This document shows positions 16,763 through 25,235 of a stretch of 64,000 nucleotides of DNA, one piece after another; positions within the stretch are counted from its first letter, which is position 1, and each line of letters opens with the position of its first letter. Made by a program: the position numbers and the translations under genes. This DNA comes from Mumia flava (GTDB taxonomy: Bacteria; Actinomycetota; Actinomycetes; Propionibacteriales; Nocardioidaceae). The notes beneath the pieces were generated by a model, which did no database searches, was not told where the DNA came from, and saw nothing but the letters and a program-made list of their open reading frames with translations. Location: contig NZ_PGEZ01000001.1 of assembly GCF_002797495.1 (NCBI RefSeq), forward strand, positions 2,604,001-2,668,000. The letters are read 5' to 3'.

Positions 16763-17973
16763 GCGTAGACCTCCTTCGCGGCCGCGACCCCGCCCGCGGG
16801 CGGTACGGCGACCCCGCCCGCGCGCAGCACCTGCTCCAGCGCGGCGAGCGTGGTGAGGACGGCGTCCGTACGGGCGTTGTAGCCCATCGTGCCGATCCGC
16901 CAGACCCGGCCGTGCAGCGGTCCGAACGACGTACCGATCTCGATCCCGAAGTCGGTCAGCATCGCCGTACGGGCCGCGTCGCCGTCGATCCCGTCGGGGA
17001 TCTCGACGGCGACCACGTTGTTCATCTTGTGCGCGACGTCGCCGAACACCTCGAGCCCGAGCCCCCGTACGCCCGCCGTCATCGCCTCGCCGTGCAGCCG
17101 GTGGCGTTCGACGGCGGCGTCCATGCCCTCGGTGACGAGCAGGCGGGCGCACTCGCGCGCCGCGTACAGCATCGAGGTCGCCTCGGTGTGGTGGTTGAGG
17201 CGGCGCGGGCCCCAGTAGTCGAGGATCATCGCGAGGTCGAAGTAGTTCGAGCGGATGCGCTCGCCGTGGTCGACCTCGCCGGCGTCGCGGATCCCGGCCT
17301 CGGTGTGCTTGCGCGCGGTGACGACCTCGACCGCGGCGGGGGACAGGGTGATCGGGGCACTGCCGGAGGGGCCGCCGAGGCACTTCTGCAGTCCGGCGGT
17401 GGCGACGTCGAGCTGCAAGTCGTCCATCGCGAACGTGTTGCCGCCGAGGGATGCGGTGACATCGACGTACGTGAGGACGTCGCGTTCCCGGCATACGGCT
17501 CCGATGCCCTCGAGCGGCTGGCACATCGTGGTGGAGGTGTCGCCCTGGACCATCGCGAGGACCTTCGGGCGTACGCGGTCGACTTCAGCGAGGATCTGCT
17601 GCGGTTCGAAGACGGTGCCCCAGTCGGTCTCGATGACGTGGACGTCGGCGCCGCAGCGTTCGGCGATCTCGCGCAGCAGGTGCCCGAACCGGCCGAGGAC
17701 GGGGACGAGGACGCGGTCGCCGGGTTCGAGGAGGGAGACGAGGGCGGCTTCGATGCCGGCGCGGGAGGTGCCGTCGACGAGCAGGGTGGCGTCGTTGGTG
17801 GTGCGGAAGACGTCGCGGTAGAGCGCGGACGTCTCGTCCATGTACGCGGTCATGGCGGGGTCGTACTGGCCGATCAGCGGCGCCGCCATCGACCGCAGGA
17901 CCCGGGGGTCGGCGTCGACCGGGCCGGGGCCCATCAGCAGGCGCGGGGGCGGGTTGATCGGCTCGACGGGCAC
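16759..17973 (-). CDS. pucG: (S)-ureidoglycine-glyoxylate aminotransferase
   Basis: 404 residues, class V PLP aminotransferase. The PLP lysine is Lys197 in TAGLQKCLGG. Gln36 (GQYDP) and Asn260 (LNHHTE) occupy the places reported to confer ureidoglycine specificity in bacterial PucG, where alanine-glyoxylate enzymes have other residues; this comparison is from memory. The reaction gives glycine and oxalurate from ureidoglycine and glyoxylate. GTG start with AAGGAGGA 6-7 bases upstream. It is coupled to allC, its substrate producer. Confidence 0.9.
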   Translation of the reverse strand: MPVEPINPPPRLLMGPGPVDADPRVLRSMAAPLIGQYDPAMTAYMDETSALYRDVFRTTNDATLLVDGTSRAGIEAALVSLLEPGDRVLVPVLGRFGHLLREIAERCGADVHVIETDWGTVFEPQQILAEVDRVRPKVLAMVQGDTSTTMCQPLEGIGAVCRERDVLTYVDVTASLGGNTFAMDDLQLDVATAGLQKCLGGPSGSAPITLSPAAVEVVTARKHTEAGIRDAGEVDHGERIRSNYFDLAMILDYWGPRRLNHHTEATSMLYAARECARLLVTEGMDAAVERHRLHGEAMTAGVRGLGLEVFGDVAHKMNNVVAVEIPDGIDGDAARTAMLTDFGIEIGTSFGPLHGRVWRIGTMGYNARTDAVLTTLAALEQVLRAGGVAVPPAGGVAAAKEVYA

Positions 17974-18108
17974 CAGGTCCTCCTTAGGGCGGATGTACGC
18001 GGGCGACCGTAGACGGCGGATGTGACGGGGCGGTTACGGGCGTACGGGTGCGTGTGGCCATGGTGGCACGGCCTGGCTGGATCGACCGCGGTCGTCACCG
18101 ATCTTCAC

Positions 18109-18114
18109 TAGGGT
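18109..18114 (+). promoter_or_regulatory. -10 box for the PH-domain gene (leaderless)
   Basis: TAGGGT is followed by exactly 6 bases and the ATG at 18121. No Shine-Dalgarno is present, which supports leaderless transcription. Confidence 0.5.
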
Positions 18115-18120
18115 CGCGGA

Positions 18121-18495
18121 ATGCCACTAGAAACCGCCGTGACTACTGCCTGGACGTTCATGCAGGAGATCCCGATCCCGGACGACGTGGGCAGTCTCAT
18201 TGTGGAGGGGGCGACCCCCGTCACTGCCTTCAAGACATTCCGGGATAGCGCGATCTTCACGACCAAGCGGCTGATCGTGCGGGATGCGCAGGGCATGACC
18301 GGCAAGAAGGTAGAGATCTACTCCCTCCCGTACAGCTCGATCAACATGTGGTCCTCGGAGAACGCCGGTCGCCTGCTGGACACGAACGCCGAGATCGAGA
18401 TGTGGACCCGGGCCGGTCACATCAAGATCAAGGTCGGCAAGGGCGCGGACATCCGCCGGCTGGATTCGCTGATCGCGTGGGCGGTCCTCAAGTAG
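18121..18495 (+). CDS. Bacterial PH-domain protein (YvbH/DUF1696 type)
   Basis: 124 residues. TAFKTFRDSAIFTTKRLIVRDAQGMTGKKVE and the later IYSLPYSSINMWS strand match the bacterial pleckstrin-homology fold of the DUF1696 family. No membrane helix or catalytic residue is seen. The cellular role of such small PH proteins is unknown, possibly envelope stress or a ring-forming scaffold. It stands at the left edge of an accessory region. Confidence 0.82.
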   Translation: MPLETAVTTAWTFMQEIPIPDDVGSLIVEGATPVTAFKTFRDSAIFTTKRLIVRDAQGMTGKKVEIYSLPYSSINMWSSENAGRLLDTNAEIEMWTRAGHIKIKVGKGADIRRLDSLIAWAVLK

Positions 18496-18682
18496 CACGC
18501 GGCAGCGGGCATCAATCGCTGGCGGCCAAGCCCATTCGTGGCGGAATCACCCCTTGAGCCATCGCCTCAGGAGTCGCCGGAGCCTCACCGGACCGCGCTT
18601 CGGCGCTTATCTGCCCGCTGTTCTGGTGCGGAAGTGCCATCGACACAGCCGACAGGTCTAGCCGCCGCGCGTCGTGTGTCGC

Positions 18683-18688
18683 TATGTT
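18683..18688 (+). promoter_or_regulatory. -10 box deciding the start of the next gene
   Basis: TATGTT lies 6 bases before the GTG at 18695, matching the leaderless layout seen at several other genes in this window. It favours 18695 over the GTG at 18674. Confidence 0.5.
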
Positions 18689-18694
18689 CCGCTC

Positions 18695-19147
18695 GTGGAT
18701 TCAACGGTGATCGTGGCAGGCATGGGGTTCGTCGCCGCACTGCTCAGCGCGTGGCTCGGGGCTCGGCTGCAGCGCAAGTCCGATCGCGACGTGCGGATGC
18801 TGGAGGCGAGGCTGCGCGTGTATGGGGAGTGCGCCGACAGCCTGTACGAGTACTCCCGCGCCACCTACAGCCGGGCGAAGTCGCGCCTCGCAGGTCGGCC
18901 GGAGGTGGAGCGCGACCAGCTCCGTCAGGCGGCGTACCACTGCAACGCGCGCGTGCGTTCGGCAATCGGTCAGGCCTACATCCTGACGGGCGACCTCGAC
19001 CTCGAGAGGCGTCTGTCCACGGTGCGCCGCACGGTCGGCACGTACAACGGCGTCAGCGACCCGGACGAGCTGAAGGGCCTCCAGCAGCAGGCCTACCGGG
19101 AGATCAACGACGCGCTCGAAGCCGCGCGTCGACACCTCGTCGCGTAG
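18695..19147 (+). CDS. Membrane-anchored coiled-coil hypothetical protein
   Basis: 150 residues with no family recognised. One N-terminal transmembrane helix (about residues 4-20, VIVAGMGFVAALLSAWLG) is followed by a basic, strongly helical cytoplasmic region with heptad-like spacing. An in-frame GTG 21 bases upstream is the alternative start. A second protein with the same general plan (membrane helix then charged helix) is encoded at 21279-21968. It stands alone among accessory genes. Confidence 0.65.
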   Translation: MDSTVIVAGMGFVAALLSAWLGARLQRKSDRDVRMLEARLRVYGECADSLYEYSRATYSRAKSRLAGRPEVERDQLRQAAYHCNARVRSAIGQAYILTGDLDLERRLSTVRRTVGTYNGVSDPDELKGLQQQAYREINDALEAARRHLVA

Positions 19148-19350
19148 CCCCCATGCGCGGGCCTCCCGATGCCGTAGGCGTAGGACTCGGGGTATCACCC
19201 ACCGCGATATCCTCGCGCCGTGCGCGTTTCGACGTGCTGCGCTTCGCGCCCGCCATCGCAACCGGGCCGCGTTCTTGGCGAGAGGCTCGCTCAGCCGGTC
19301 AGATGGCGCTTTCGAGGACCGGCGATCGATCGTCCTGATAGACCTGCGAC

Positions 19351-19527
19351 ATGACGATGGCGAAGCTGATGTTCGGCAAGCAGAGTGAGGCGTGGAAGGG
19401 TGAAGCGAGCGATTTCACCCCCACGCGGCGTGGTTCCTTCGCTGGGGTCGGGATCAACGGGCCTTGGGGTTCGAGGTGCGCCGCCTGCCCCCGCCCACTT
19501 CCCGATCGGTATCGCGAGTTTGAGTAG
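19351..19527 (+). pseudogene. Short ORF resembling the N-terminus of DUF4268-type proteins
   Basis: 58 codons from an ATG to TAG. The start MTMAKLMFGKQSEAWKGEA followed by SDFTP resembles the conserved opening of DUF4268 proteins, which continue DFTPWL; here the similarity is lost after DFTP. It ends 9 bases before the ATPase start and has no visible ribosome site. I take it as a possible degraded gene end; it could also be chance. Confidence 0.3.
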
Positions 19528-19530
19528 ACT
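19525..19530 (+). promoter_or_regulatory. -10 box for the orphan ATPase (leaderless)
   Basis: TAGACT is followed by 6 bases and the GTG at 19537. It selects that GTG over the one at 19531, which would directly abut the box. Confidence 0.5.
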
Positions 19531-19536
19531 GTGTCC

Positions 19537-20796
19537 GTGGAGGATGTCAGGCGGTATCGCGTCGGAGATGTTTTTGTGCCCGGCGGTCGACCCACAATCA
19601 CGTACAACCCCCGAGAAGACTTGAACCTCGAATCGCAGGTGCGTCGCTACTTGGCTGATCGCCACACGATCTTGTCCGTGTCGGGGCCGACCAAGACTGG
19701 CAAGACCGTGCTACTAAAAAGTCTGGTGCCAGATGCAATCTGGTTGTCTGGTGGGGGTATCAGTTCCGCTGACGAGTTCTGGCAGGCGGTTGGAGACCTG
19801 CTTGATCTCCCGAGCGTGATTGAGGACTCTGTCGACCAGTCGAGTACGACGTCCGGCGGATGGACTGCTGGCGCCGGTGTTGCTGGGTTCAAAGGTGAGC
19901 ATCAGCACGCTGATGAGACCGGCTCGACTGTCGGAAGACGCAGCACGCGCAAGCGGTCGATCAAGAATCTAGTCCGCGAGAACATCCTCGATGACCGGCG
20001 CCCCATCGTTATCGACGACTTCCACTACATCGATCCAGGCGTTCAACTCGAGATCACGCGCGGGCTCAAGGACTTGGTGTTCGACGGTCTCGCGGTCATT
20101 GTTGCATCGGTTCCCCACCGCGCGTTTGATGTCGTCCGAGTCGAGAAGGAGATGACCGGTCGGGTCGACCAACTGGAAGTCGGCTTCTGGGGATCGGATG
20201 ACTTGAGGGCGATTGCGACTAGTGGCTTCGGAGCCCTTCGTCTTGTTGACTCGGATGGTGCGATTACAAACCGGCTCATACAAGAGAGTTTCGAGAGTCC
20301 CCATCTGATGCAGTTATTCTGCCGCGAGGTGTGCTATGCAAACGATGTCGGCGAAGTTCAGGACCAGCCTCGAACCCTGCTCCCCCCCGAGTGGGAGGAG
20401 TTTTTCCGGGCTCGCGCATCGGATACGTCCAAGTCGGCGTTTGACCTCTTGGCGTGTGGACCGCGGCAGCGAACGGACCGAATAGTCCGGCGTCTGACGA
20501 ATGGGCAGGACACGGACATATATGGCGCTACACTTACGGCCATTGCCCACACTGGGCCACTAACCAAACTGACATACGAGCAGTTGCGTTCTGCGCTCAA
20601 AGAGGTTCTCGACAGCGAGCTGCCCCAGAGGCACGAGGTAACCCGCGTTCTGGAAGAAATGACGAAGATCGCCAAAGAAAGAATCGATGGCGAGCCAGTG
20701 GTTGACTATGACGCAGAGTTGGCGACCTTGTTCATCTCCGACCCATTCTTTGCGTACTACCTGCGATGGGGCGTACGACCCGATGCATCGACCTAA
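19537..20796 (+). CDS. Orphan P-loop ATPase (AAA/STAND-like)
   Basis: 419 residues. Walker A is GPTKTGKT (50-57) and Walker B is IVIDDFHYI (157-165), with a sensor-like VIVASVPHRAFD about 30 residues on. The layout resembles Orc1/Cdc6-like or STAND ATPases. The region after residue 260 is helical and matches nothing I know. No effector domain is evident in the same chain. Base composition is less GC-rich than its neighbours (ACTAAAAAG, GATTACAAA), consistent with recent acquisition. A role in defence is possible from context but unproven. Confidence 0.75.
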   Translation: MEDVRRYRVGDVFVPGGRPTITYNPREDLNLESQVRRYLADRHTILSVSGPTKTGKTVLLKSLVPDAIWLSGGGISSADEFWQAVGDLLDLPSVIEDSVDQSSTTSGGWTAGAGVAGFKGEHQHADETGSTVGRRSTRKRSIKNLVRENILDDRRPIVIDDFHYIDPGVQLEITRGLKDLVFDGLAVIVASVPHRAFDVVRVEKEMTGRVDQLEVGFWGSDDLRAIATSGFGALRLVDSDGAITNRLIQESFESPHLMQLFCREVCYANDVGEVQDQPRTLLPPEWEEFFRARASDTSKSAFDLLACGPRQRTDRIVRRLTNGQDTDIYGATLTAIAHTGPLTKLTYEQLRSALKEVLDSELPQRHEVTRVLEEMTKIAKERIDGEPVVDYDAELATLFISDPFFAYYLRWGVRPDAST

Positions 20797-21278
20797 GTCG
20801 GTAACCTGGCGTCGCGAACGAGGCAGTCGTCCGCCGCAGAACGCCTGGCTGAACTGAATGCCGGGATCGTGTTCGCGAATCGCATCAGGGTGGCGGTTCT
20901 TACGCAGTCGCTCAGGCGCCCGGCGACGTAGGCGTCGTGGAAGTGGACACCGTCGCGGTCGAGGCTACCGCGGGCTCGGGCGTAGTTTGGTGGTACTGAG
21001 ATCGGCGTGCCGGGACAGGATCTGTCCAGGAGGAGCCGTCCCCGATCGAGCCTCCCGGTTGATGCACCGTCTCGGCCGACCGCGCTAGGGTGAAGGGCCA
21101 AGCACGCCGAACGTACATCTCACAGTCGGACAACGCGACGCATTTGGTGCACTGCGCGCCTCGCGGCGGTGACCGCGGCCCCTCCGCGCGGCTCTGGTCG
21201 GTTACGCCAGGAACTGGAGCATCATTCAGCGCCGTTGACGACCTTCAGCCGCGCGTCCTCTTGATCTGTCTAGGCCGT
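20797..21278. other. 482-base gap without a recognisable gene
   Basis: I see no convincing coding region, RNA gene or repeat here. A short leftward reading frame around 20800-21000 is open but has no start signal or family resemblance. Confidence 0.5.
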
Positions 21279-21968
21279 ATGACAATATCACTCAGCATGA
21301 GCTCAGATCCTCCGGAAGGGCATCCCGCGGGCATCCAAAGACACCCCGTTGTGTGGGCTTCTGCCTTCGTAATCATGGGTGCCGTCCTGGGCCTAGTGAC
21401 GGGACGAGCTCTGACGAACGACTTCAGTTCGTCAGAGTTCGAGGCGCTAGGAACATGGGCAGGAACCTTTGTCACCATCGGCGCGCTAGTGCTCGCCTAC
21501 ATTGTGCACCGGACGGAGGCCGCTGCCCGTGAAGCGGATCAGTACGCGCAGCGTATTCGGCAGTACAACGAGCGAAAAGCATTGGAGGAATCCGAGGCCG
21601 CCGTCCGCAGGCTCGAGCGCGAGGATGCTGAACTCGTGAAAGCGACCGTTACCGTGTTCGCCTCGGAGAACGTTGACGATGAGACCCGAACGCTGAACTC
21701 GGTGAAGGCAACCCTCCTAAACCGCTCGACCTCGGCCGCCACGGACGTTGTGCTGGAAGTCCCCAATATCGGCCTCAAGAGGAACTGGATTGTGCTGGAG
21801 CCAGCATCGCGAGAGGTCCAGACCCCGACTATTAGACCCGCAGCCCAGATTCCTAGAGACGGGGATCAGGCCCGTGAACTGATCCGCGAGCACACGCGTC
21901 TGCGCTTCACGATGCACAAGCGCAAGTGGGTCTGGAGTCCGGTGTCAGGGCTCAGTGAGCGTGGGTAG
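21279..21968 (+). CDS. Membrane-anchored coiled-coil hypothetical protein
   Basis: 229 residues from the ATG at 21279; a second in-frame ATG at 21297 (MSSDPPEG) is equally plausible and no Shine-Dalgarno decides. Two hydrophobic helices near the N-terminus (VVWASAFVIMGAVLGLVTG and WAGTFVTIGALVLAYIVH) are followed by a long charged coiled coil (EADQYAQRIRQYNERKALEE onward) and a beta-rich soluble domain (VKATLLNRSTSAATDVVLEV). This plan is common for membrane-bound proteins of unknown function in accessory regions. Codon use is less GC-rich than in neighbouring housekeeping genes. Confidence 0.65.
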   Translation: MTISLSMSSDPPEGHPAGIQRHPVVWASAFVIMGAVLGLVTGRALTNDFSSSEFEALGTWAGTFVTIGALVLAYIVHRTEAAAREADQYAQRIRQYNERKALEESEAAVRRLEREDAELVKATVTVFASENVDDETRTLNSVKATLLNRSTSAATDVVLEVPNIGLKRNWIVLEPASREVQTPTIRPAAQIPRDGDQARELIREHTRLRFTMHKRKWVWSPVSGLSERG

Positions 21969-22207
21969 CCCGGCACGCGTGACCCAAGTCAGGTCAAGCG
22001 CTGAGGGCCGATCCGCTTCGTCGGAATGTCAGCCGCCGCCCTCGGAGCCCGCCTGTGACGTGGCCGCTTCGCGGCGGAAACGACGACACCTGTCGGCGGG
22101 CGGATCGAGGACGCGAGATCGTGCGCACGCCTGCATGGCCCTGGGTCGCTGAACCGGCAGGTTCGAGCAGAATCGCGTCGGTGCTCAGTTTCGGCGAGGC
22201 CATCGGC

Positions 22208-23578
22208 TCAGCTGGCTGATGCTGGCCAGTGGTTCACGCCGAGTCGGAGGTCTTCAAAGGACTCGTCGACGGATCTATCATTCGATGGGGTAAACGCCCG
22301 ATCGAAGGCAAGCACCCTCCAAGCGATGTCATGCGCGAGCGCGAACGCATCTGTCAAGGCGTCGTGGTCCAACTTGCTGCTGCGCCCCCCGTGAGCCACT
22401 GAGCTCCGGATACCGTAGAAGTCGAGATAACGCTTCCGCACGGCACGTCTTTCGCTAGGCACCGGGTGGAGCAGGGCGACGCGGTCTGCCATCGCGCTGC
22501 CTGGAAGTGGCTGCACCCCGCCCAACATCGCATCCAGGCAAACGCCAAGGGCAAGCGCGGAATCGTCGGTATCGGCGGCGTAGTGAGCCTCCGCGAACCA
22601 CCTCGCAGCGAGTCGTATCCGACGGCCAACCGGCGTATCGCGAAGGGCATGCTCCACGGCCCCAAGGAGGTATTCCTGTTCGTAGAGATCACCCAACGGG
22701 AGCGGGTCTGCGCTGTACCAATGAACTGGACTCGCAGACATCACTCCGTTGCAAATAACCGGGTAGGCCGCGAGTTCGAGGCCGAGGGTTGTCTCCCTGA
22801 GACCGGACTCCACCGCCCGCCGATCCAACGACAGTCCTCGCACTCCCGGGCGATTGACGCTCCCCCGACGATAGATCTTCCATGCTCGCAGGTCGCGTTC
22901 GAGTAGCAGCGGAATATCGACGATCTCCCGCAACTGTCGTTCAGCCTCATCAACCGCCTTTGCCTCTTGGCCGACCGTCCAAAAACAGAAGACAACTGGC
23001 TCTTGGCCTAGTGGTTCGACTCGTGGGGTGACGTACGCTTCGATCCACCTATTCCGAACGGATTCACCAACGACTGCGCGGCCTCGGGCCTCCACTTCGA
23101 CCTTCGCGAAGAGTTCCTCCGTGGCTCTTCCAATGACCACATCGCCAACTCGCGTCGGGGCGCCAGGCCAAGTCACGTTGGAGACCATCTGGGCAATGAA
23201 CGCTGGCCCTGCTGAGCAGAATCTCCTCACCATCTCCGCCAGGAATGGCCGACGTTTCTCGGAGTCGCGTTCACTTGCGGCTACGGTGAGTGATGCGATC
23301 AGGCCCCAACGTTCTTCTTCGCTCCACCTGGCTCGCACGCCGCGGTCCTTCCAAAGTTCAGCGAGCGCCTGCTCCCAAACCGTCAAGGCTTTCGGCACCA
23401 GGCACACCGGGCCGTCTCTCCCGGTGATTGCCGCACGGTCCGAACGTCTGTACTCCTCGAAGCGCCAGCCGTGCTCCCATGGCTCGCGGCCAGGCGCGGG
23501 CGTGACACCGTCTGCCGCTTTCATGAGCAGGTCAACGATCTTCTCTTCACGTTTGTCCACACGGTGATTTAACATCAC
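22208..23578 (-). CDS. Apea-like HEPN-domain protein
   Basis: 456 residues. The C-terminal third (about 300-420) has the alpha-helical HEPN arrangement, with AARWFAEAHYAADTDDSAL, LDAMLGG and the R-X4-H motif RSSVAHGG (Arg391, His396), the residues that form the RNase site in active HEPN proteins. The N-terminal 290 residues are not recognised. The start may be the ATG at 23578 or the GTG at 23560, which follows TTAAAT by 6 bases. HEPN proteins are frequent in defence and toxin systems, but no partner gene is adjacent. Low-GC codons are common. Confidence 0.72.
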   Translation of the reverse strand: MMLNHRVDKREEKIVDLLMKAADGVTPAPGREPWEHGWRFEEYRRSDRAAITGRDGPVCLVPKALTVWEQALAELWKDRGVRARWSEEERWGLIASLTVAASERDSEKRRPFLAEMVRRFCSAGPAFIAQMVSNVTWPGAPTRVGDVVIGRATEELFAKVEVEARGRAVVGESVRNRWIEAYVTPRVEPLGQEPVVFCFWTVGQEAKAVDEAERQLREIVDIPLLLERDLRAWKIYRRGSVNRPGVRGLSLDRRAVESGLRETTLGLELAAYPVICNGVMSASPVHWYSADPLPLGDLYEQEYLLGAVEHALRDTPVGRRIRLAARWFAEAHYAADTDDSALALGVCLDAMLGGVQPLPGSAMADRVALLHPVPSERRAVRKRYLDFYGIRSSVAHGGRSSKLDHDALTDAFALAHDIAWRVLAFDRAFTPSNDRSVDESFEDLRLGVNHWPASAS

Positions 23579-23764
23579 GCCAGCGCAGCCACGCCCGGGT
23601 TTCCCGGAGTCCAGTTGTGTTCAACTGGGGCGGAACGTTCCTGCTAGCCATCGTGCCGGGATGACCGGTTCCCGCTTCTGATCGGTCCAGGTCGCGCGCG
23701 CCATCATGGCCTCCGGCACGCCTTCCCTCTAGCATGCAGCCGTCCCAACGCCACGCCCGCCGCC

Positions 23765-23990
23765 TTGTCCCGGGTCCGCGGTCACGACCGAGACGATCAG
23801 CCACGAGGGCATCCTGGAGGACCAGGGCCGCGACGCGCGTGCGTTCGTCACCGGCCACGGCGTCGACGCCGAGCAGGTCCTCGACGACGCGATCGAGGTC
23901 GTCGCCTCCGACCACCCGTACACGCTGACCTCAGACGGCTCGCACGTCGTCACCTGCTCTACCGCGGTCCTCGGTCCTCGCCGGGTTGTC
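23765..23990 (+). pseudogene. Remnant of an acetamidase/formamidase gene
   Basis: The frame reading [16 protein letters not shown], then REARAF-like residues and [10 protein letters not shown], matches residues 49-107 of the intact FmdA protein encoded at 25232-26332; by hand about 44 of 58 residues are identical. The frame stays open, but start, N-terminus and about two thirds of the C-terminus are missing, and similarity stops after HVVT. It is either a partial duplication or the end of a lost paralogue. Confidence 0.85.
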
Positions 23991-24024
23991 GCGATTCAGC
24001 CACTGGGGCTAGACGCTACAAGAG

Positions 24025-24300
24025 CTAGCTCAGACTCTCCATGATCATCGGCACCGCGTCGTCGACCTTCAGCATGACCTTCGTGTCGAACGAGATCCAC
24101 TGCGAGTAGTTGAGCAGGTTCCGATACCCCTCCATCGGATCGTCGGACTCGGCGACCACCACGCCGCCGCCACCGTCGGCGAACACGTAGTGGGCTGTCG
24201 TCCCGGGCGCGTTGCCCACCTCGGCGAAGGCGCCCAACAACTCCTTCGTCTCGGCCTTGCTGAGGAACGGCTTGATGCGATACGTCGTGACCAGAATCAT
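24025..24300 (-). CDS. Small DUF3303-like protein
   Basis: 91 residues, beginning MILVTTYRIKPFLSKAETKELL. The alpha-beta layout with VVVAESDDP and a closing helix fits the small ferredoxin-fold, DUF3303-like proteins (dimeric alpha-beta barrels). No catalytic motif. The ATG at 24300 has AGAAGG just upstream and is preferred over a longer reading that would start within the GntR promoter region. Function unknown; it is divergent from the gntR gene with 152 bases between starts. Confidence 0.65.
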   Translation of the reverse strand: MILVTTYRIKPFLSKAETKELLGAFAEVGNAPGTTAHYVFADGGGGVVVAESDDPMEGYRNLLNYSQWISFDTKVMLKVDDAVPMIMESLS

Positions 24301-24413
24301 CCTTCTACCCCCTGTCGGCCACCTTCGAAGGTCGCAAGGCGCGTCCTCACAGGTCAAGGACGTTGCTTACGGCCGGTCGCGAGACCCTTGCGCCCGCAAC
24401 CCCCGTACCCCAA

Positions 24414-24430
24414 ACTTGGTCCGACCAAGT
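24414..24430. promoter_or_regulatory. FadR/GntR-type operator
   Basis: ACTTGGTCCGACCAAGT is a perfect inverted repeat with 7-base arms; its core TGGTCCGACCA fits the FadR-subfamily consensus (TNGTNNNACNA). It lies 22 bases before the start of the gntR gene, so autoregulation of the operon is likely. A further half-site (GACCAAG) follows at 24431-24437. Confidence 0.75.
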
Positions 24431-24452
24431 GACCAAGCATGCGAGGAGTTCG

Positions 24453-25235
24453 ATGCCGCCCGACCCGGCCTCTGCCCCGCCGACGCTGCGCCGCCCGCGG
24501 TCCGTCAGCGGTGAGGTCGCCGCGTACCTGGAGCAGGTCGCCGCGGACCTCGGCCCCGGCGCGCGGATGCCCACCGAGCGGGCGCTGGCCTCCGAGCTCG
24601 GCGTCTCCCGCACCTCGGTCCGGGAGGCGATGCGCGAGCTGGAGGACAAGCGGCTCGTCGAGCGCCGACCCGGTCGCGGCACCACCGTGCTCGACCGCGA
24701 CGAGCGCGCCCGACGGCTCGGCGACCGGCTGACCGCGAACGGGCACGCCACCGCCAGCAACGCCAGCGCCACCAACCCCACCCCCGACACCCACCCCGCC
24801 CATGCCACCGACGTCGCCGAGCTCCGCGACGTCGTCGAGCCGCAGGTCGCCGCCATCGCCGCCGCCCGCGCCACCGAAGCCGACCTGGTCCGGCTCGAGC
24901 AGATCCTCGCCGACACCCACGCCGGTCTCACCGCGGCGGGGTCGTTCGCGCTCGACCACGCGTTCCACCTCCAGGTCGCCCGCGCCGCCCGCAACCCGCT
25001 CCTGCTGACCATCTGCGAAGTCGCCGCCGACCTCTCCGAGGACGTGCGGCGCGACTCGCACGCCACCCGCGCGGGCCGCCGTACGTCCCTCGACGGCCAC
25101 CGCGCGATCCTCGCCGCCATCGCCGCCGGCGACACCGACGCCGCCGAGACCACGATGCGCGACCACCTCGACGACGTCGCCCGACTCGTCGCCGAACGCC
25201 GCGCCCGCCGCCGTACCCCCAGGAGCCCCGCGTGA
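24453..25235 (+). CDS. GntR-family (FadR subfamily) transcriptional regulator
   Basis: 260 residues. Winged helix at about 15-80 ([39 protein letters not shown]), then a helical FCD ligand domain (about 115-245) with conserved [22 protein letters not shown] and [12 protein letters not shown] domains bind small carboxylates, often with a metal. A GAGGAG lies 5 bases before the ATG. The start of fmdA overlaps its stop (GTGA), so it controls the operon it leads, probably through the FadR-type operator at 24414-24430. Confidence 0.92.
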   Translation: MPPDPASAPPTLRRPRSVSGEVAAYLEQVAADLGPGARMPTERALASELGVSRTSVREAMRELEDKRLVERRPGRGTTVLDRDERARRLGDRLTANGHATASNASATNPTPDTHPAHATDVAELRDVVEPQVAAIAAARATEADLVRLEQILADTHAGLTAAGSFALDHAFHLQVARAARNPLLLTICEVAADLSEDVRRDSHATRAGRRTSLDGHRAILAAIAAGDTDAAETTMRDHLDDVARLVAERRARRRTPRSPA

